Below are positions 8,774 through 18,131 of a stretch of 64,000 bases of DNA, piece after piece. The stretch covers positions 62,001 through 126,000 of the forward strand of contig NZ_QWEL01000005.1 of assembly GCF_009935865.1 (NCBI RefSeq), in the 5' to 3' direction. Below the pieces are notes generated by a model. It was given only the letters and a program-made list of their open reading frames with translations, did not search any database and was not told the origin of the DNA. The DNA is from Odoribacter sp. Z80. Its GTDB lineage: Bacteria > Bacteroidota > Bacteroidia > Bacteroidales > Marinifilaceae. The position numbers were made by a program, and so were the translations under genes. The first letter of the stretch is position 1; the number at the start of each line of letters is the position of its first letter.

Positions 8774-9838
8774 TTATGGAGTTTTTTTCATTTTAAATGA
8801 GCCCTGAATGGGGTAATGGTCGGAGAGTTGTATGGTGTCCCGCTGATAATAAAGGGTTTCAATATCCGGAGTGTGCAGGATGTAATCGATGCGGAAAGAG
8901 GGAAATTCTCCGATGTAGGTATTTCCGATTCCACGACCTTTCCGGATGAAACTGTCAACTAATCCTTTTTTGATTTCCCGGTAAGTAAAGGATAAGGGGG
9001 TGTCGTTGAAATCTCCGCAAAGAATAACCGGATAGGGGGATTGCCGGAGGTGATATTTTAGCAGTTGGGCTTGGTGGGCCCGGTTTTTGTTTGCAGTAGT
9101 CAACCTGGTGGTGAGGTTCTTTACTTCGTTTTGTAAATCTTCACTTTTGACTCCTTGACTGATTTGTTGCATGAACTGGCGTTCTTTCTTCCCTAATTTG
9201 TAGGATTCCAGATGTACGCTGTATAAGCGGATTGTATCGCTTCCCAAAACCAGGTCGCAGTATATGCAGGAACCTGACGGGGAGGGAAATGACACATGAC
9301 CGCAGTTTAGCAACGGTATGCGGGAAAAGATGGCCATATCTTTCCGGATATGGTGGTAAGGATAAGATTTTAATTGGGAAGTGAGAAACTTTCCGTCTTC
9401 ATTTTGGGTGTGGGTGGCAAATTCCTGTAGGCAGATAACGTCTCCTTTGAATTGGTTCAGATAGCGGAGCAGTTTTTCTTTTGTGTTTTTTTCATGACTC
9501 CATCCGTATAGGTCGAAATAACGCGTGTTGTAAGATAAAAGGGAAAAATCGCTCTGAAGTTGAGATTCTGTGAGACGGGCGGTACCGTAGTAAGTCATAA
9601 ACGCAGGGATTCCCAGCAAAAGGGTGACGAGCATGACCCAGCTCATTTTTTTCCAGCGGATAATCCAGTAAAAAAGCAGGAGTATGCTTGTTATCAGTAA
9701 ATAAGGATAAGCCAACCCCAACAGAGAGGCCCAAACAAAGGTATTGGGGTTGATGTAGGAAGAGGTGTAGGCTCCTAACAGACCCGCGATAGCCGACAGG
9801 CTCACGAGAAAAACGATTTTATCCAATATCTTCAGCAT
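8774..9838 (-). CDS. Membrane-anchored endonuclease/exonuclease/phosphatase-family protein
   Basis: Protein of 354 residues with three hydrophobic segments in the first 95 residues, then an EEP (DNase I-like) phosphoesterase domain. Visible catalytic motifs are LSYNTRYFDL, ICLQEF (metal-binding Glu), ILCGDFNDTP (Asp/Asn pair) and the terminal SDHYPI with the catalytic Asp-His. The family cleaves phosphodiesters or phosphomonoesters in nucleic acids, lipids or inositides; the substrate is undetermined. The 8-bp gap to the rhomboid gene suggests one operon with the two rhomboid proteases, a grouping I recall from other Bacteroidales. Confidence 0.87.
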   Translation of the reverse strand: MLKILDKIVFLVSLSAIAGLLGAYTSSYINPNTFVWASLLGLAYPYLLITSILLLFYWIIRWKKMSWVMLVTLLLGIPAFMTYYGTARLTESQLQSDFSLLSYNTRYFDLYGWSHEKNTKEKLLRYLNQFKGDVICLQEFATHTQNEDGKFLTSQLKSYPYHHIRKDMAIFSRIPLLNCGHVSFPSPSGSCIYCDLVLGSDTIRLYSVHLESYKLGKKERQFMQQISQGVKSEDLQNEVKNLTTRLTTANKNRAHQAQLLKYHLRQSPYPVILCGDFNDTPLSFTYREIKKGLVDSFIRKGRGIGNTYIGEFPSFRIDYILHTPDIETLYYQRDTIQLSDHYPIQGSFKMKKTP

Positions 9839-9846
9839 ATTGTCTT

Positions 9847-10779
9847 TTATTTTCTGCCTGATTTGAATAGAACTTCTTTTTCTTCCCGGGTAAGACTTTC
9901 ATATCCGGCCCGGGAAATTTTGTCCAGGATATCATTGATGCGGGTATCCTGCCTTTTCTTGTAAGCATTGTATTCCCGGTCATTCATTTCGGAAACTTTC
10001 TTTTTATATTTCACCCGTATGGTTTTGCGGCGGGGGAACAGCCGTTTTAACCGCTCTCCGGAATAAAAGATGCCCGAAGTTATGTCTTTGTTGTGTTTTA
10101 TGCAAATGATAAACAGACATCCAAACAAAGCTCCTCCCAAGTGTGCAATGTGGCCTCCTGCATTGCCGGACTGGATGCTGAGCAAGTCAATTAAAGCTGT
10201 GAAAAGAGCCAGATAGATCAGTTTGACGTGACCTTTAGGGAAAATACTGACCTGATGATGGGGTAAATAGGTGCAAACTGCAAATACAATAGCCATAACC
10301 GAAGCAGAAGAGCCTATGGCCCACGAGGATAAACGCGTAATCCGGTCGAAGTAGGGGAAGATATTGTAAGAGAGTACATAGAGAAAGGCTCCTGCTATTC
10401 CGCCCAAGAGATATACTCCGGTGAGTTGCCGTTCGGTGAAATGATTCAGAAAAATGCTTCCGAACCAATACAGCCATAACATGTTGAATAATAAATGGAG
10501 AAATTCAAACTGGGTGAACATATAAGTTAGTACGGTCCAAGGGCGGTAAAGGAGATATTCAGGGTCGGCAGGTATACCTATCCATTCTAATATTGTGGGG
10601 TAAAAAATATCTCCCTGTCCGGCTAATGACAGGATAACATATCCTGCTTTGAGGAGCAGGAAAAGACCGGCATTGATATAAATCAGACGGATAAGAGAAG
10701 AACCGTGCCGGAATGAAGACATTATTCCGGCACGGATGCTCCTGGAGAAATGTCCATTATCGTATCGTTGGTAATACAT
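9847..10779 (-). CDS. Rhomboid family intramembrane serine protease (first of tandem pair)
   Basis: Polytopic protease of 310 residues that cleaves transmembrane segments within the membrane. It has the HxxxN motif (His95, Asn99), the nucleophile motif IGSSAS (Ser158) and the catalytic His213 in HLGGALFG, which fits HxxGxxxG. The C-terminal soluble tail (about 230-310) is basic and ends in a helical region (ISRAGYESLTREEKEVLF). It starts 4 bp after the stop of the second rhomboid gene, so the two are almost certainly cotranscribed. Catalytic residues are intact; substrates are unknown. Confidence 0.92.
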   Translation of the reverse strand: MYYQRYDNGHFSRSIRAGIMSSFRHGSSLIRLIYINAGLFLLLKAGYVILSLAGQGDIFYPTILEWIGIPADPEYLLYRPWTVLTYMFTQFEFLHLLFNMLWLYWFGSIFLNHFTERQLTGVYLLGGIAGAFLYVLSYNIFPYFDRITRLSSWAIGSSASVMAIVFAVCTYLPHHQVSIFPKGHVKLIYLALFTALIDLLSIQSGNAGGHIAHLGGALFGCLFIICIKHNKDITSGIFYSGERLKRLFPRRKTIRVKYKKKVSEMNDREYNAYKKRQDTRINDILDKISRAGYESLTREEKEVLFKSGRK

Positions 10780-10783
10780 TGGC

Positions 10784-11602
10784 TTAATAAAATTTCTTTC
10801 TGTTTCTGTTCCAGTATTTTATCAAAAAGAAGCCGAATAACATACCTCCTAAATGAGCAAAATGAGCGACGTTGTCGCCGGCATTGTTCTGGAATCCCAG
10901 ATATAATTCCAGAAAACCATATCCTAATACGAAATATTTGGCTTTGATAGGGATGGGAATGAACATCAGGTAAAGTTCGGTATTGGGGAATAGCATCCCG
11001 AAGGCCAGAAGTATTCCGAAGATAGCACCAGAAGCCCCGATCATCGGTACATTGACCTTGAGGTCTATGATGGTCTGGAATATTTGTTTTCCGATAGTTC
11101 CGTATTCGGGAGATTGAGGATTGTTAATCCAATTGTCAATGGTCTCCCAGATCCATCCTGCCGGATGGGATAGCTGGTGCTTGACGACTTCAGCCAGTAT
11201 ATTGGGATTGGGAGATAACTGAAATTGTTCGTATTGTTTTATCAGGTGCTGAATTTCAAACCAGCCGATGGCACTGTTCAGGGCTCCTGCTCCGATGCCG
11301 CAGACGAAATAGAATATCAGGAAACGCTTGGAACCCCAGATAGATTCCAATATGCAGCCGAACATAAAGAGTGCGAACATATTGAAAAAAAGGTGGCTGA
11401 TACTGCCGTGCATAAACATGTGGGTGACATATTGCCAGGGGCCCCAATAATGGGATTGAGGCAAATGCAGTCCCAGGAGATGAGATACATTTATTTTATA
11501 ATGTTGCTCTATGAATGTAGCCAGAAAGTACATGGCTACATTCAATATGATTAATGTTTTAACAGCAGGAGTAATGCCGGAAAATGGACGATAATTTTGC
11601 AT
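10784..11602 (-). CDS. Rhomboid family intramembrane serine protease (second of tandem pair)
   Basis: Second rhomboid of 272 residues. Motifs are HLFFN (His70, Asn74), the nucleophile GASG (Ser191) and His250 in HLGGMLFG. A polar insertion of about 75 residues (about 113-187) separates the third predicted membrane helix from the catalytic serine helix; the first rhomboid lacks this insertion. The ATG overlaps the stop codon of the RicT gene by one base (TAATG), implying translational coupling. The two rhomboids differ clearly in sequence, so this is not a recent duplication. Confidence 0.93.
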   Translation of the reverse strand: MQNYRPFSGITPAVKTLIILNVAMYFLATFIEQHYKINVSHLLGLHLPQSHYWGPWQYVTHMFMHGSISHLFFNMFALFMFGCILESIWGSKRFLIFYFVCGIGAGALNSAIGWFEIQHLIKQYEQFQLSPNPNILAEVVKHQLSHPAGWIWETIDNWINNPQSPEYGTIGKQIFQTIIDLKVNVPMIGASGAIFGILLAFGMLFPNTELYLMFIPIPIKAKYFVLGYGFLELYLGFQNNAGDNVAHFAHLGGMLFGFFLIKYWNRNRKKFY

Positions 11603-13143
11603 TATTGGTCATTTTGAGGTTGTGTGTTCTGGTCCGGTTTAGGCCTTGGTCTGGAAAATGGCCTTTGGTCCTTTCGTTGTTCAGAACGGGAATTGTTTCG
11701 TGGATGATGCTGGTTTTGGGGACGGTTATGGTCTCCACCTTTGTTCTCATTACGATTGTTATTCCCTTCGTTTCTTTCTGTTTTTTCGTTGCGGCCTCCA
11801 TTATTGTTTCCATTTTCCCGGTTATTGTTATTCCGGTGTCTGGAATGCCGTTTTTTTTGTTTTTTTTCATCAAAACGACTGAGGCTTTCTTCGCCTACAC
11901 CGTCGGTGTATTTAATATCTGCTGTCACCTCTCCGGAGTCTTCCACTGCTTTTGGAGGAATAATGCCTTTCCGGTTGAGGGCAATAATTTCTTTTACCCG
12001 GTCTACCGGAATCTGGATGAATATGCCTTTGCCTTCTTTATCCGGAGTAAAAGACATGATCCGTCCGAAAATATCGGTTTTTTGATGATATAAAAGTCCG
12101 TCTCCGGTATTGAGGGCGATGTTGGTTGGAGGAAAATCTTTCTGTGCATCAATGTATGCATCTACTTCGTAGTTGAGGCAACATTTTAATTTCCCGCATT
12201 GCCCGGCCAGTTTCTGGGGATTCAAAGAAATGTCCTGGTAACGGGCTGCAGAGGTAGATACCGAAACGAAATTAGTGATGAAGGTAGAACAGCACAGCTT
12301 TCGTCCACAAGGGCCAATGCCTCCTATCCGTCCTGCTTCCTGGCGGGTTCCGATTTGCTTCATTTCAATGCGGATCCGGAAAGTTTCTGCCAGTACCTTA
12401 ATCAAAGTACGGAAATCCACCCGGTCATCGGCAATATAGTAGAAGATGGCTTTGGTTTTGTCTCCCTGATATTCGACATCCCCGATTTTCATATTCAGTT
12501 TTAAATCCGCAGCAATCTTGCGTGAACGGATCATGGTGTCATGTTCTAAGGCTATGGCTTGTTGCCATTTCTCTATGTCGTGCGGCTTGGCTTTCCGGTA
12601 AACCTTTTTCAGGGGATTACGCTCCAAATCAATGCGTTTTGCCCGGATTTGCTCTTTTACCAACTCGCCGGACAGGGAGATTACCCCTATATCATGTCCC
12701 AGGGCAGCTTCTACTGCCACAATATCTCCTTCTTTCAAAGGAAGATGGGAAGGATTGCTGTAAAACCCTTTCCGGGTATTCTTAAAACGAACCTCGACGA
12801 TTTCCGGTGCACAGTCCGTGGAGGGAAGGTCGTTCAGCCAATCATATACGCTCAGTTTTCCAGCTAACAGACGATGGTCGATCACCGGAACCTCCGGTTG
12901 GGGATGTTTGGTATGAAGCTGTTGCACTTCTTCTTTCTCTTCTTCCTTGGAAACAGAAAATTCTCCTGCTTCTATGTTTTCTATAGAAGCAGTGGTTTCT
13001 TCTGTCGTGGTTTCTTCTTCTGCAAAGGCGTTTCCTTCTTTCGGAATAAAAGCATCCTGGGATGAAGCCGTCTTTTCCTGGCCCTTGGATTCCTCCGGAA
13101 TCAGTTGGTCGTCAAATTCTATATCGGTATTTATGTGATCCAT
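11602..13143 (-). CDS. ricT: PSP1-domain protein RicT (YaaT-like)
   Basis: Homologue of RicT (YaaT), which in Bacillus subtilis forms an iron-sulfur-containing complex with RicA and RicF that affects RNA processing. The conserved core (about 115-345) contains the PSP1 domain and a cysteine cluster, GPCGRKLCC (Cys279, 284, 285) and CGKLKCC (Cys316, 321, 322), the likely metal ligands. An acidic low-complexity N-terminus (about 1-85) and a long Arg/Asn/Gly-rich tail (about 430-513) flank it; the tail looks like a disordered RNA-binding region. It lies between holB and the rhomboid gene on the same strand, 42 bp from holB. Confidence 0.88.
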   Translation of the reverse strand: MDHINTDIEFDDQLIPEESKGQEKTASSQDAFIPKEGNAFAEEETTTEETTASIENIEAGEFSVSKEEEKEEVQQLHTKHPQPEVPVIDHRLLAGKLSVYDWLNDLPSTDCAPEIVEVRFKNTRKGFYSNPSHLPLKEGDIVAVEAALGHDIGVISLSGELVKEQIRAKRIDLERNPLKKVYRKAKPHDIEKWQQAIALEHDTMIRSRKIAADLKLNMKIGDVEYQGDKTKAIFYYIADDRVDFRTLIKVLAETFRIRIEMKQIGTRQEAGRIGGIGPCGRKLCCSTFITNFVSVSTSAARYQDISLNPQKLAGQCGKLKCCLNYEVDAYIDAQKDFPPTNIALNTGDGLLYHQKTDIFGRIMSFTPDKEGKGIFIQIPVDRVKEIIALNRKGIIPPKAVEDSGEVTADIKYTDGVGEESLSRFDEKKQKKRHSRHRNNNNRENGNNNGGRNEKTERNEGNNNRNENKGGDHNRPQNQHHPRNNSRSEQRKDQRPFSRPRPKPDQNTQPQNDQ

Positions 13144-13185
13144 TATTTTAGGTTTTTTCTTTTTAATTTATTCTCCGGGATGCTG

Positions 13186-14307
13186 TCACTGAGGCCTGAT
13201 GTTTTGCATGACCTTAATACACAGGTTTGTAAAAATAATTTTAGCATTCCCGTTTCGGGTAATGTCGTTATGTGCTTGTTCAAATTCATTGGTTAAAGGT
13301 AGCACATTTCCTTCATTTACATAAGGGGAAAAGCGGATGGAAAAGTTGTTTTCTCTTTCCGTCATATAATTTAGTTGCGGTAACCCGAAATTCCGGACAA
13401 AATTTTCCCGGATCATCCGGATTGCGTGTTGGAGGAAGTTTTTCTGTCTTTCTCTGCCTAATCCGCATATTTCGTTTACCCATTCATTGACAGGAAGCAT
13501 TTTGCGTTCCCAGCAAAGTCGCATCAGACTGACAAATTTTTCCTGATTGTAAATTTGCTCTTCGCTTTCATTCAATAGGCGCAGGGCCCGGTGCCAGTTG
13601 CCTGATGCGATGTGGGCATATTCCTGGGCTTTGGCGTCGGTGAGCCCTTTTTCCCGGATGAGTTGTTCTGCAATTTCCTTTTCTTGCAGAGGGGGGATGT
13701 TGATTCTTTGGGTACGGGATTGAATGGTATTGATGATTTGTTCCGGATGTTCCGAGACCATCAGAAACAAAGTTTTATCGAATGGTTCTTCAACAATCTT
13801 CAGTAATTTATTGGAACATTCAGGATTCATTTTTTCCGGCAACCAGATGACCATGATTTTGTAATCCGACTCAAAGGATTTAAGATTCAGTTTTCGCAGG
13901 ATGTTTACACTTTCTTCAGTGTAAATGGCTGCTTGCGCATTATCTTCTATCCCCATTTCCGAGTACCAGTCTTCCAGATTAAAATAGCTACCCTGAGTTA
14001 AAAGTTGACGCCATTCGGTAAGGTATTCGTCACTGACGGGACTTTTTGTTTTTCTTACAACCGGAAAAACAAAATGCAAATCAGGATGGATGTATTTTTT
14101 CATTTTCCGGCAAGACGGGCATTCTCCACAGGCATCTTCTTTTTTATGGCCTGTACAGAATACATATTGTGCAAAAGCTAAAGCTAATGCCATAGAACCG
14201 TAACCCGTATTGCCGGCAAAGAGTTGGGCATGACTGATTCTCCCGTTTTGCAGGGAGGTGATCAGCCTTTGCTTTATCTCTTCGTGTCCGATTACATCCT
14301 TAAACAC
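13186..14307 (-). CDS. holB: DNA polymerase III subunit delta' (clamp loader)
   Basis: Delta' subunit of the sliding-clamp loader, 373 residues. It begins FKDVIGHEEIKQRL and has the zinc-binding cysteines CTGHKKEDACGECPSC typical of delta'/gamma proteins. The P-loop is degenerate (GNTGYGSM, no lysine), as expected for the non-hydrolysing delta' subunit, and the switch region SRTQRINIPPL is present. The start codon is a GTG at 14307, supported by the family-typical N-terminus and the absence of an in-frame ATG nearby. It is followed by ricT, as in many bacteria where ricT/yaaT neighbours holB. Confidence 0.93.
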   Translation of the reverse strand: MFKDVIGHEEIKQRLITSLQNGRISHAQLFAGNTGYGSMALALAFAQYVFCTGHKKEDACGECPSCRKMKKYIHPDLHFVFPVVRKTKSPVSDEYLTEWRQLLTQGSYFNLEDWYSEMGIEDNAQAAIYTEESVNILRKLNLKSFESDYKIMVIWLPEKMNPECSNKLLKIVEEPFDKTLFLMVSEHPEQIINTIQSRTQRINIPPLQEKEIAEQLIREKGLTDAKAQEYAHIASGNWHRALRLLNESEEQIYNQEKFVSLMRLCWERKMLPVNEWVNEICGLGRERQKNFLQHAIRMIRENFVRNFGLPQLNYMTERENNFSIRFSPYVNEGNVLPLTNEFEQAHNDITRNGNAKIIFTNLCIKVMQNIRPQ

Positions 14308-14338
14308 CTTTTTTTATTTTTAACCGTTAATCAGTAGA

Positions 14339-16084
14339 TTATGGATTTAGTTTGATTCCCAGTTCTTTAAATTGTTCGGCGGAAATCTCAGACGGAGAGT
14401 CAATCATGACATCACGGCCGGAATTATTTTTCGGGAAAGCAATGGTGTCTCGGATGCTGTCCAAGCCTGCAAACATTGATACCAGACGGTCAAAACCGAA
14501 AGCGATCCCGCCGTGGGGAGGAGCTCCGTATTTAAATGCGTTCAGCAGGAAGCCGAATTGCTTTTCTGCTTGTTCAGGGGTGAAGCCCAGGCACTTGAAC
14601 ATACGCTGTTGCAGTTGGTTGTCGTGAATACGGATAGAGCCTCCTCCTACTTCAACGCCATTGATTACCATATCGTATGCATTGGCACGTACAGCTCCCG
14701 GATTACTTTCCATCATATCAATATCTTCCGGTTTTGGAGAAGTGAACGGATGGTGCATGGCATAAAAACGCTGAGTTTCTTCATCCCATTCCAGTAATGG
14801 AAAATCTACCACCCAGAGGGGTTTAAACACGTCTTTGTCCCTTAATCCCAGACGGTTTCCCATTTCCAGACGGAGTTCACACAATTGGGACAGAGTTTTA
14901 TTTTTAGGGCCGCAAAGAATCAGGAGCAAGTCTCCCGGTTTGGCCTGACAGGTTTCAGCCCAGTTCTTCAAATCTTCCTCGTTGTAAAATTTGTCTACAG
15001 ACGATTTCAGAGTGCCGTCTTCATTGTATTTTACGTATACCAAGCCTTTGGCACCGATTTGGGGGCGTTTTACAAACTCTGTCAGTTCGTCCAGTTGTTT
15101 GCGGGTGTAGCTTGCACATCCTGGGGCACAAATAGCTCCTACATATTCCGCAGAATTGAAAACTGTGAAATCCTTAGTCTGGGCCGGAACGGTCAGATTG
15201 ACAAATTTCATGTCAAAACGAAGGTCCGGTTTGTCACAACCATAATACTCCATTGCATCGTGCCAGGTCATACGTTGCAATTCCGGAATATCAATGCCCT
15301 TTATTTCTTTAAACAGATGGCGGACCATACCTTCAAAAATCCGGAGCACATCTTGTTGTTCCACGAATGACATTTCGCAGTCAATCTGTGTAAACTCGGG
15401 TTGGCGGTCTGCCCGTAAGTCTTCATCCCGGAAACATTTCACTATCTGGTAGTAGCGGTCAAATCCTGCTACCATCAGAAGTTGTTTGAAAGTTTGGGGG
15501 CTTTGCGGCAATGCGTAAAATTGTCCTTGATTCATTCGGGAGGGAACAACAAAATCCCGGGCTCCTTCGGGTGTGCTTTTAATGAGAACGGGAGTTTCTA
15601 CCTCCATGAAATGTTGCGTGTCCAGATAGTTGCGTACAAGATGAGCCATACGATGCCTTAGTTCCAGGTTTTTCCGAACCATTTGACGGCGCAAATCCAG
15701 ATAGCGGTATTTCATTCGGATTTCATCTCCTCCGTCTGTATTGTCTTCGATTGTGAAAGGAGGAATTTCCGAATGGCTGAGGACATTGATTTCGTTTAAA
15801 AGAATTTCTATGTCTCCGGTTGGGATTTTGTGGTTTTTGTTGGCGCGTTCCACGACTTTCCCTTTCACCTGAATAACAAATTCGCGGCCTAATCCGTTGA
15901 TTTGTCTTTTCAGTTCTTCTGAGGCGGTTTCTTCGACAACTAATTGCGTGATTCCGTATCTGTCCCGGAGGTCAATAAAAGTCATTGCTCCCAGGTTTCT
16001 GATTTTTTGCACCCATCCACTCAGGCAAACATCGGCATTGACATTTTCCAGCCGCAATTCTCCACATGTGTGTGTTCTGTACAT
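14339..16084 (-). CDS. aspS: Aspartyl-tRNA synthetase
   Basis: Class II synthetase of 581 residues charging tRNA-Asp. An N-terminal OB-fold anticodon-binding domain (about 1-105) precedes the catalytic core with KYRYLDLRR, motif 2 ([16 protein letters not shown]), the bacterial GAD insertion domain (about 300-410) and motif 3 ([10 protein letters not shown]). Length and order match the bacterial type. It heads the leftward cluster aspS-holB-ricT-rhomboids, and the region upstream is shared with divergent cvpA. Confidence 0.97.
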   Translation of the reverse strand: MYRTHTCGELRLENVNADVCLSGWVQKIRNLGAMTFIDLRDRYGITQLVVEETASEELKRQINGLGREFVIQVKGKVVERANKNHKIPTGDIEILLNEINVLSHSEIPPFTIEDNTDGGDEIRMKYRYLDLRRQMVRKNLELRHRMAHLVRNYLDTQHFMEVETPVLIKSTPEGARDFVVPSRMNQGQFYALPQSPQTFKQLLMVAGFDRYYQIVKCFRDEDLRADRQPEFTQIDCEMSFVEQQDVLRIFEGMVRHLFKEIKGIDIPELQRMTWHDAMEYYGCDKPDLRFDMKFVNLTVPAQTKDFTVFNSAEYVGAICAPGCASYTRKQLDELTEFVKRPQIGAKGLVYVKYNEDGTLKSSVDKFYNEEDLKNWAETCQAKPGDLLLILCGPKNKTLSQLCELRLEMGNRLGLRDKDVFKPLWVVDFPLLEWDEETQRFYAMHHPFTSPKPEDIDMMESNPGAVRANAYDMVINGVEVGGGSIRIHDNQLQQRMFKCLGFTPEQAEKQFGFLLNAFKYGAPPHGGIAFGFDRLVSMFAGLDSIRDTIAFPKNNSGRDVMIDSPSEISAEQFKELGIKLNP

Positions 16085-16226
16085 TCTAATCCGGTTTATA
16101 AAGTTTTTTATAAAATTCTGTATTCAGTATCGGGTTAAAACAAAATCGTTTTTACCAATTGGCGAAAATACTAAGAATTTATCAAATAATCTTTCTGCTT
16201 ATCTATTTATTTTCCTTAATTCCCTT

Positions 16227-16234
16227 TATCTTTG
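16227..16234 (+). promoter_or_regulatory. Possible -7 element of cvpA
   Basis: TATCTTTG matches TAnnTTTG 20 nt before the GTG start of cvpA. No convincing -33 TTTG is found at the usual distance, so this is a partial promoter match. Confidence 0.4.
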
Positions 16235-16253
16235 ACGTCTAAAAACAGAACCG

Positions 16254-16733
16254 GTGAGTTATATTGATATTATCATATTATTATTTTTGCTTTATGGAGC
16301 TTATCGGGGATTTTCCCGGGGACTCATTGTTGAAGTGGCTACTCTGGCGGGGCTGGTCCTGGGAGTATATATGGCTGTCCGTTATTCTTCTTATACAGAA
16401 AATTTTCTGAGGGATTTCCTGAATTTCTCTTCCCGGTATATCTCTTATGTGGCTTTGGCTGTCACCTTTATTTTAGTGGTTATCCTTGTCTATATTGTTG
16501 GTAAGTTGCTTACCAAATTGGTAGATATTATATCATTAGGATTGGTGAATAAATTGTTAGGTACGGCATTAGGTGTTGCAAAATATTTTCTGATAGTGTG
16601 TGTATTGCTGTTAGTGACAGATGCGTTAAATGAAAAATTTCAATTTATCAGCGAAGAAACCAGGCAGAAAAGTTTGTTATTCTATCCTTTTCTTAATTTT
16701 GCACAGGAAATGTATAATGCTATCCGGTTTTGA
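16254..16733 (+). CDS. CvpA family membrane protein
   Basis: Inner-membrane protein of 159 residues with four hydrophobic helices, matching the CvpA family (colicin V production protein). The opening SYIDIIILLFLLYGAYRGF and the glycine-containing first two helices are typical. Relatives influence envelope stress tolerance and secretion, but their biochemical activity is not settled. The start is a GTG at 16254: it gives the family-typical N-terminus, and the next in-frame ATG would remove the first helix. tyrS follows 60 bp downstream. Confidence 0.83.
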   Translation: MSYIDIIILLFLLYGAYRGFSRGLIVEVATLAGLVLGVYMAVRYSSYTENFLRDFLNFSSRYISYVALAVTFILVVILVYIVGKLLTKLVDIISLGLVNKLLGTALGVAKYFLIVCVLLLVTDALNEKFQFISEETRQKSLLFYPFLNFAQEMYNAIRF

Positions 16734-16793
16734 CAGGAGATTTTCAGGGGAGAAAAAGCAAAAATGAAAGTAAAATAAAAAGTATTGTAATCA

Positions 16794-18086
16794 ATGAATT
16801 TTGTTGACGAATTGAAATGGAGAGGCATGATTCACGATGTTATGCCAGGGACTGAGGAGTTATTGGCAAAGGGCCAGACAACTGCTTATGTAGGTATTGA
16901 CCCGACGGCCGATTCTTTGCATGTGGGTCATTTGGTGTCGGTGATGATGATGAAGCATTTTCAGATGGCCGGCCATAAACCTATTTTTATTATTGGCGGA
17001 GCGACCGGAATGATCGGAGATCCCAGTGGAAAATCCCAGGAGAGAAATTTATTAAACGAAGAGACTATTCAAAAGAATATGGCCGGTATCAAGGCTCAGT
17101 TGTCCCGTTTCATAGATTTCAATTCAACGGCTTCGAATGCTGCCATTATGCTGAATAATTACGATTGGATGAAAGAGTTTTCATTTCTGGATTTTATTCG
17201 GGAAATCGGGAAACATATTACTGTAAATTATATGATGGCCAAGGATTCTGTGAAACGACGTTTGAGTGGAGAGTGTTCTGACGGGATGTCTTTTACGGAG
17301 TTTACTTATCAGTTGGTGCAGGGATATGATTTTCTGTATCTCCGGAAGCATTACAATTGTATGTTGCAGATGGGCGGTTCGGATCAATGGGGAAATATTA
17401 CTACCGGAAGCGAGCTGATACGCCGTAAGGAGGGGTTGGATGCCTATGGTCTGACGTGGCCGTTGATGACCAAAAGCGATGGGAAAAAATTCGGCAAAAC
17501 GGAATCCGGGAATATCTGGCTGGATCCCGAACGTACTTCTCCTTATAGATTTTATCAGTTCTGGTTGAATACGACGGATGAGGATGCGGTTCGCTATATA
17601 AAAATTTTTACCATATTGCCGCCGGCAGAGATAGATGCTTTGATTTTGGAGCATCAGGAAGCTCCTCATTTGCGTAAATTGCAGAAAACTTTAGCAAAGG
17701 AGATTACTTGCCTGATACATGGTGAGGAAGCTTATCAGGCTGCTTTGGAAGCTTCTCAGATTTTATTTGGCAATGCGACTTCGGATACTTTGCGTCGGAT
17801 TGACGAGAAGACTTTCCTGTCTGTTTTTGAAGGTGTCCCTCAGTTTGAGATTGCTGCTGCTGATTTGAAGGCTGGTATTTCGGTTGTGGATTTCCTGGCG
17901 GATAAAACAGCGATCATGTCTTCCAAAGGAGAGGCTCGGAGGGCCCTGAAATCAAATGCAATCAGCTTGAATAAGGAAAAAGTAAGCGGGGAAGAGTTTA
18001 TAGTCAACAAGGCACATTTGATTGACGGGAAATATATCCTTGCCCAAAGCGGAAAAAAGAATTATTTCCTCATTATTGTAAAATAA
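16794..18086 (+). CDS. tyrS: Tyrosyl-tRNA synthetase
   Basis: Class I synthetase of 430 residues charging tRNA-Tyr. The HIGH-type motif is [13 protein letters not shown], the tyrosine-site region GGSDQWGNI is present, and the KMSKS loop is KKFGKTESG. The C-terminal portion (about 365-430) is an S4-like RNA-binding domain ([17 protein letters not shown]). It follows cvpA and ends in a terminator shared with convergent hflX. Confidence 0.97.
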   Translation: MNFVDELKWRGMIHDVMPGTEELLAKGQTTAYVGIDPTADSLHVGHLVSVMMMKHFQMAGHKPIFIIGGATGMIGDPSGKSQERNLLNEETIQKNMAGIKAQLSRFIDFNSTASNAAIMLNNYDWMKEFSFLDFIREIGKHITVNYMMAKDSVKRRLSGECSDGMSFTEFTYQLVQGYDFLYLRKHYNCMLQMGGSDQWGNITTGSELIRRKEGLDAYGLTWPLMTKSDGKKFGKTESGNIWLDPERTSPYRFYQFWLNTTDEDAVRYIKIFTILPPAEIDALILEHQEAPHLRKLQKTLAKEITCLIHGEEAYQAALEASQILFGNATSDTLRRIDEKTFLSVFEGVPQFEIAAADLKAGISVVDFLADKTAIMSSKGEARRALKSNAISLNKEKVSGEEFIVNKAHLIDGKYILAQSGKKNYFLIIVK

Positions 18087-18101
18087 AAAACGGGTGTTAT
18101 A

Positions 18102-18131
18102 AATAAGGCTGCTTGTTAAAGCAGCCTTATT
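18102..18131. terminator. Terminator between convergent tyrS and hflX
   Basis: A perfect 13-bp inverted repeat (18102-18114 and 18119-18131, arm AATAAGGCTGCTT) with a 4-nt loop GTTA. It sits between the two stop codons and can serve both strands. Confidence 0.8.

Noticed and set aside
9847-11602. Recent duplication of the rhomboid gene
   Set aside because: The two proteins share only family motifs, differ in length and insertions, and are not near-identical anywhere.
11584-12093. Open reading frame of 169 codons antisense to ricT
   Set aside because: It mirrors the low-complexity tail of RicT; its hydrophobic look is the complement of Asn/Arg/Glu codons.
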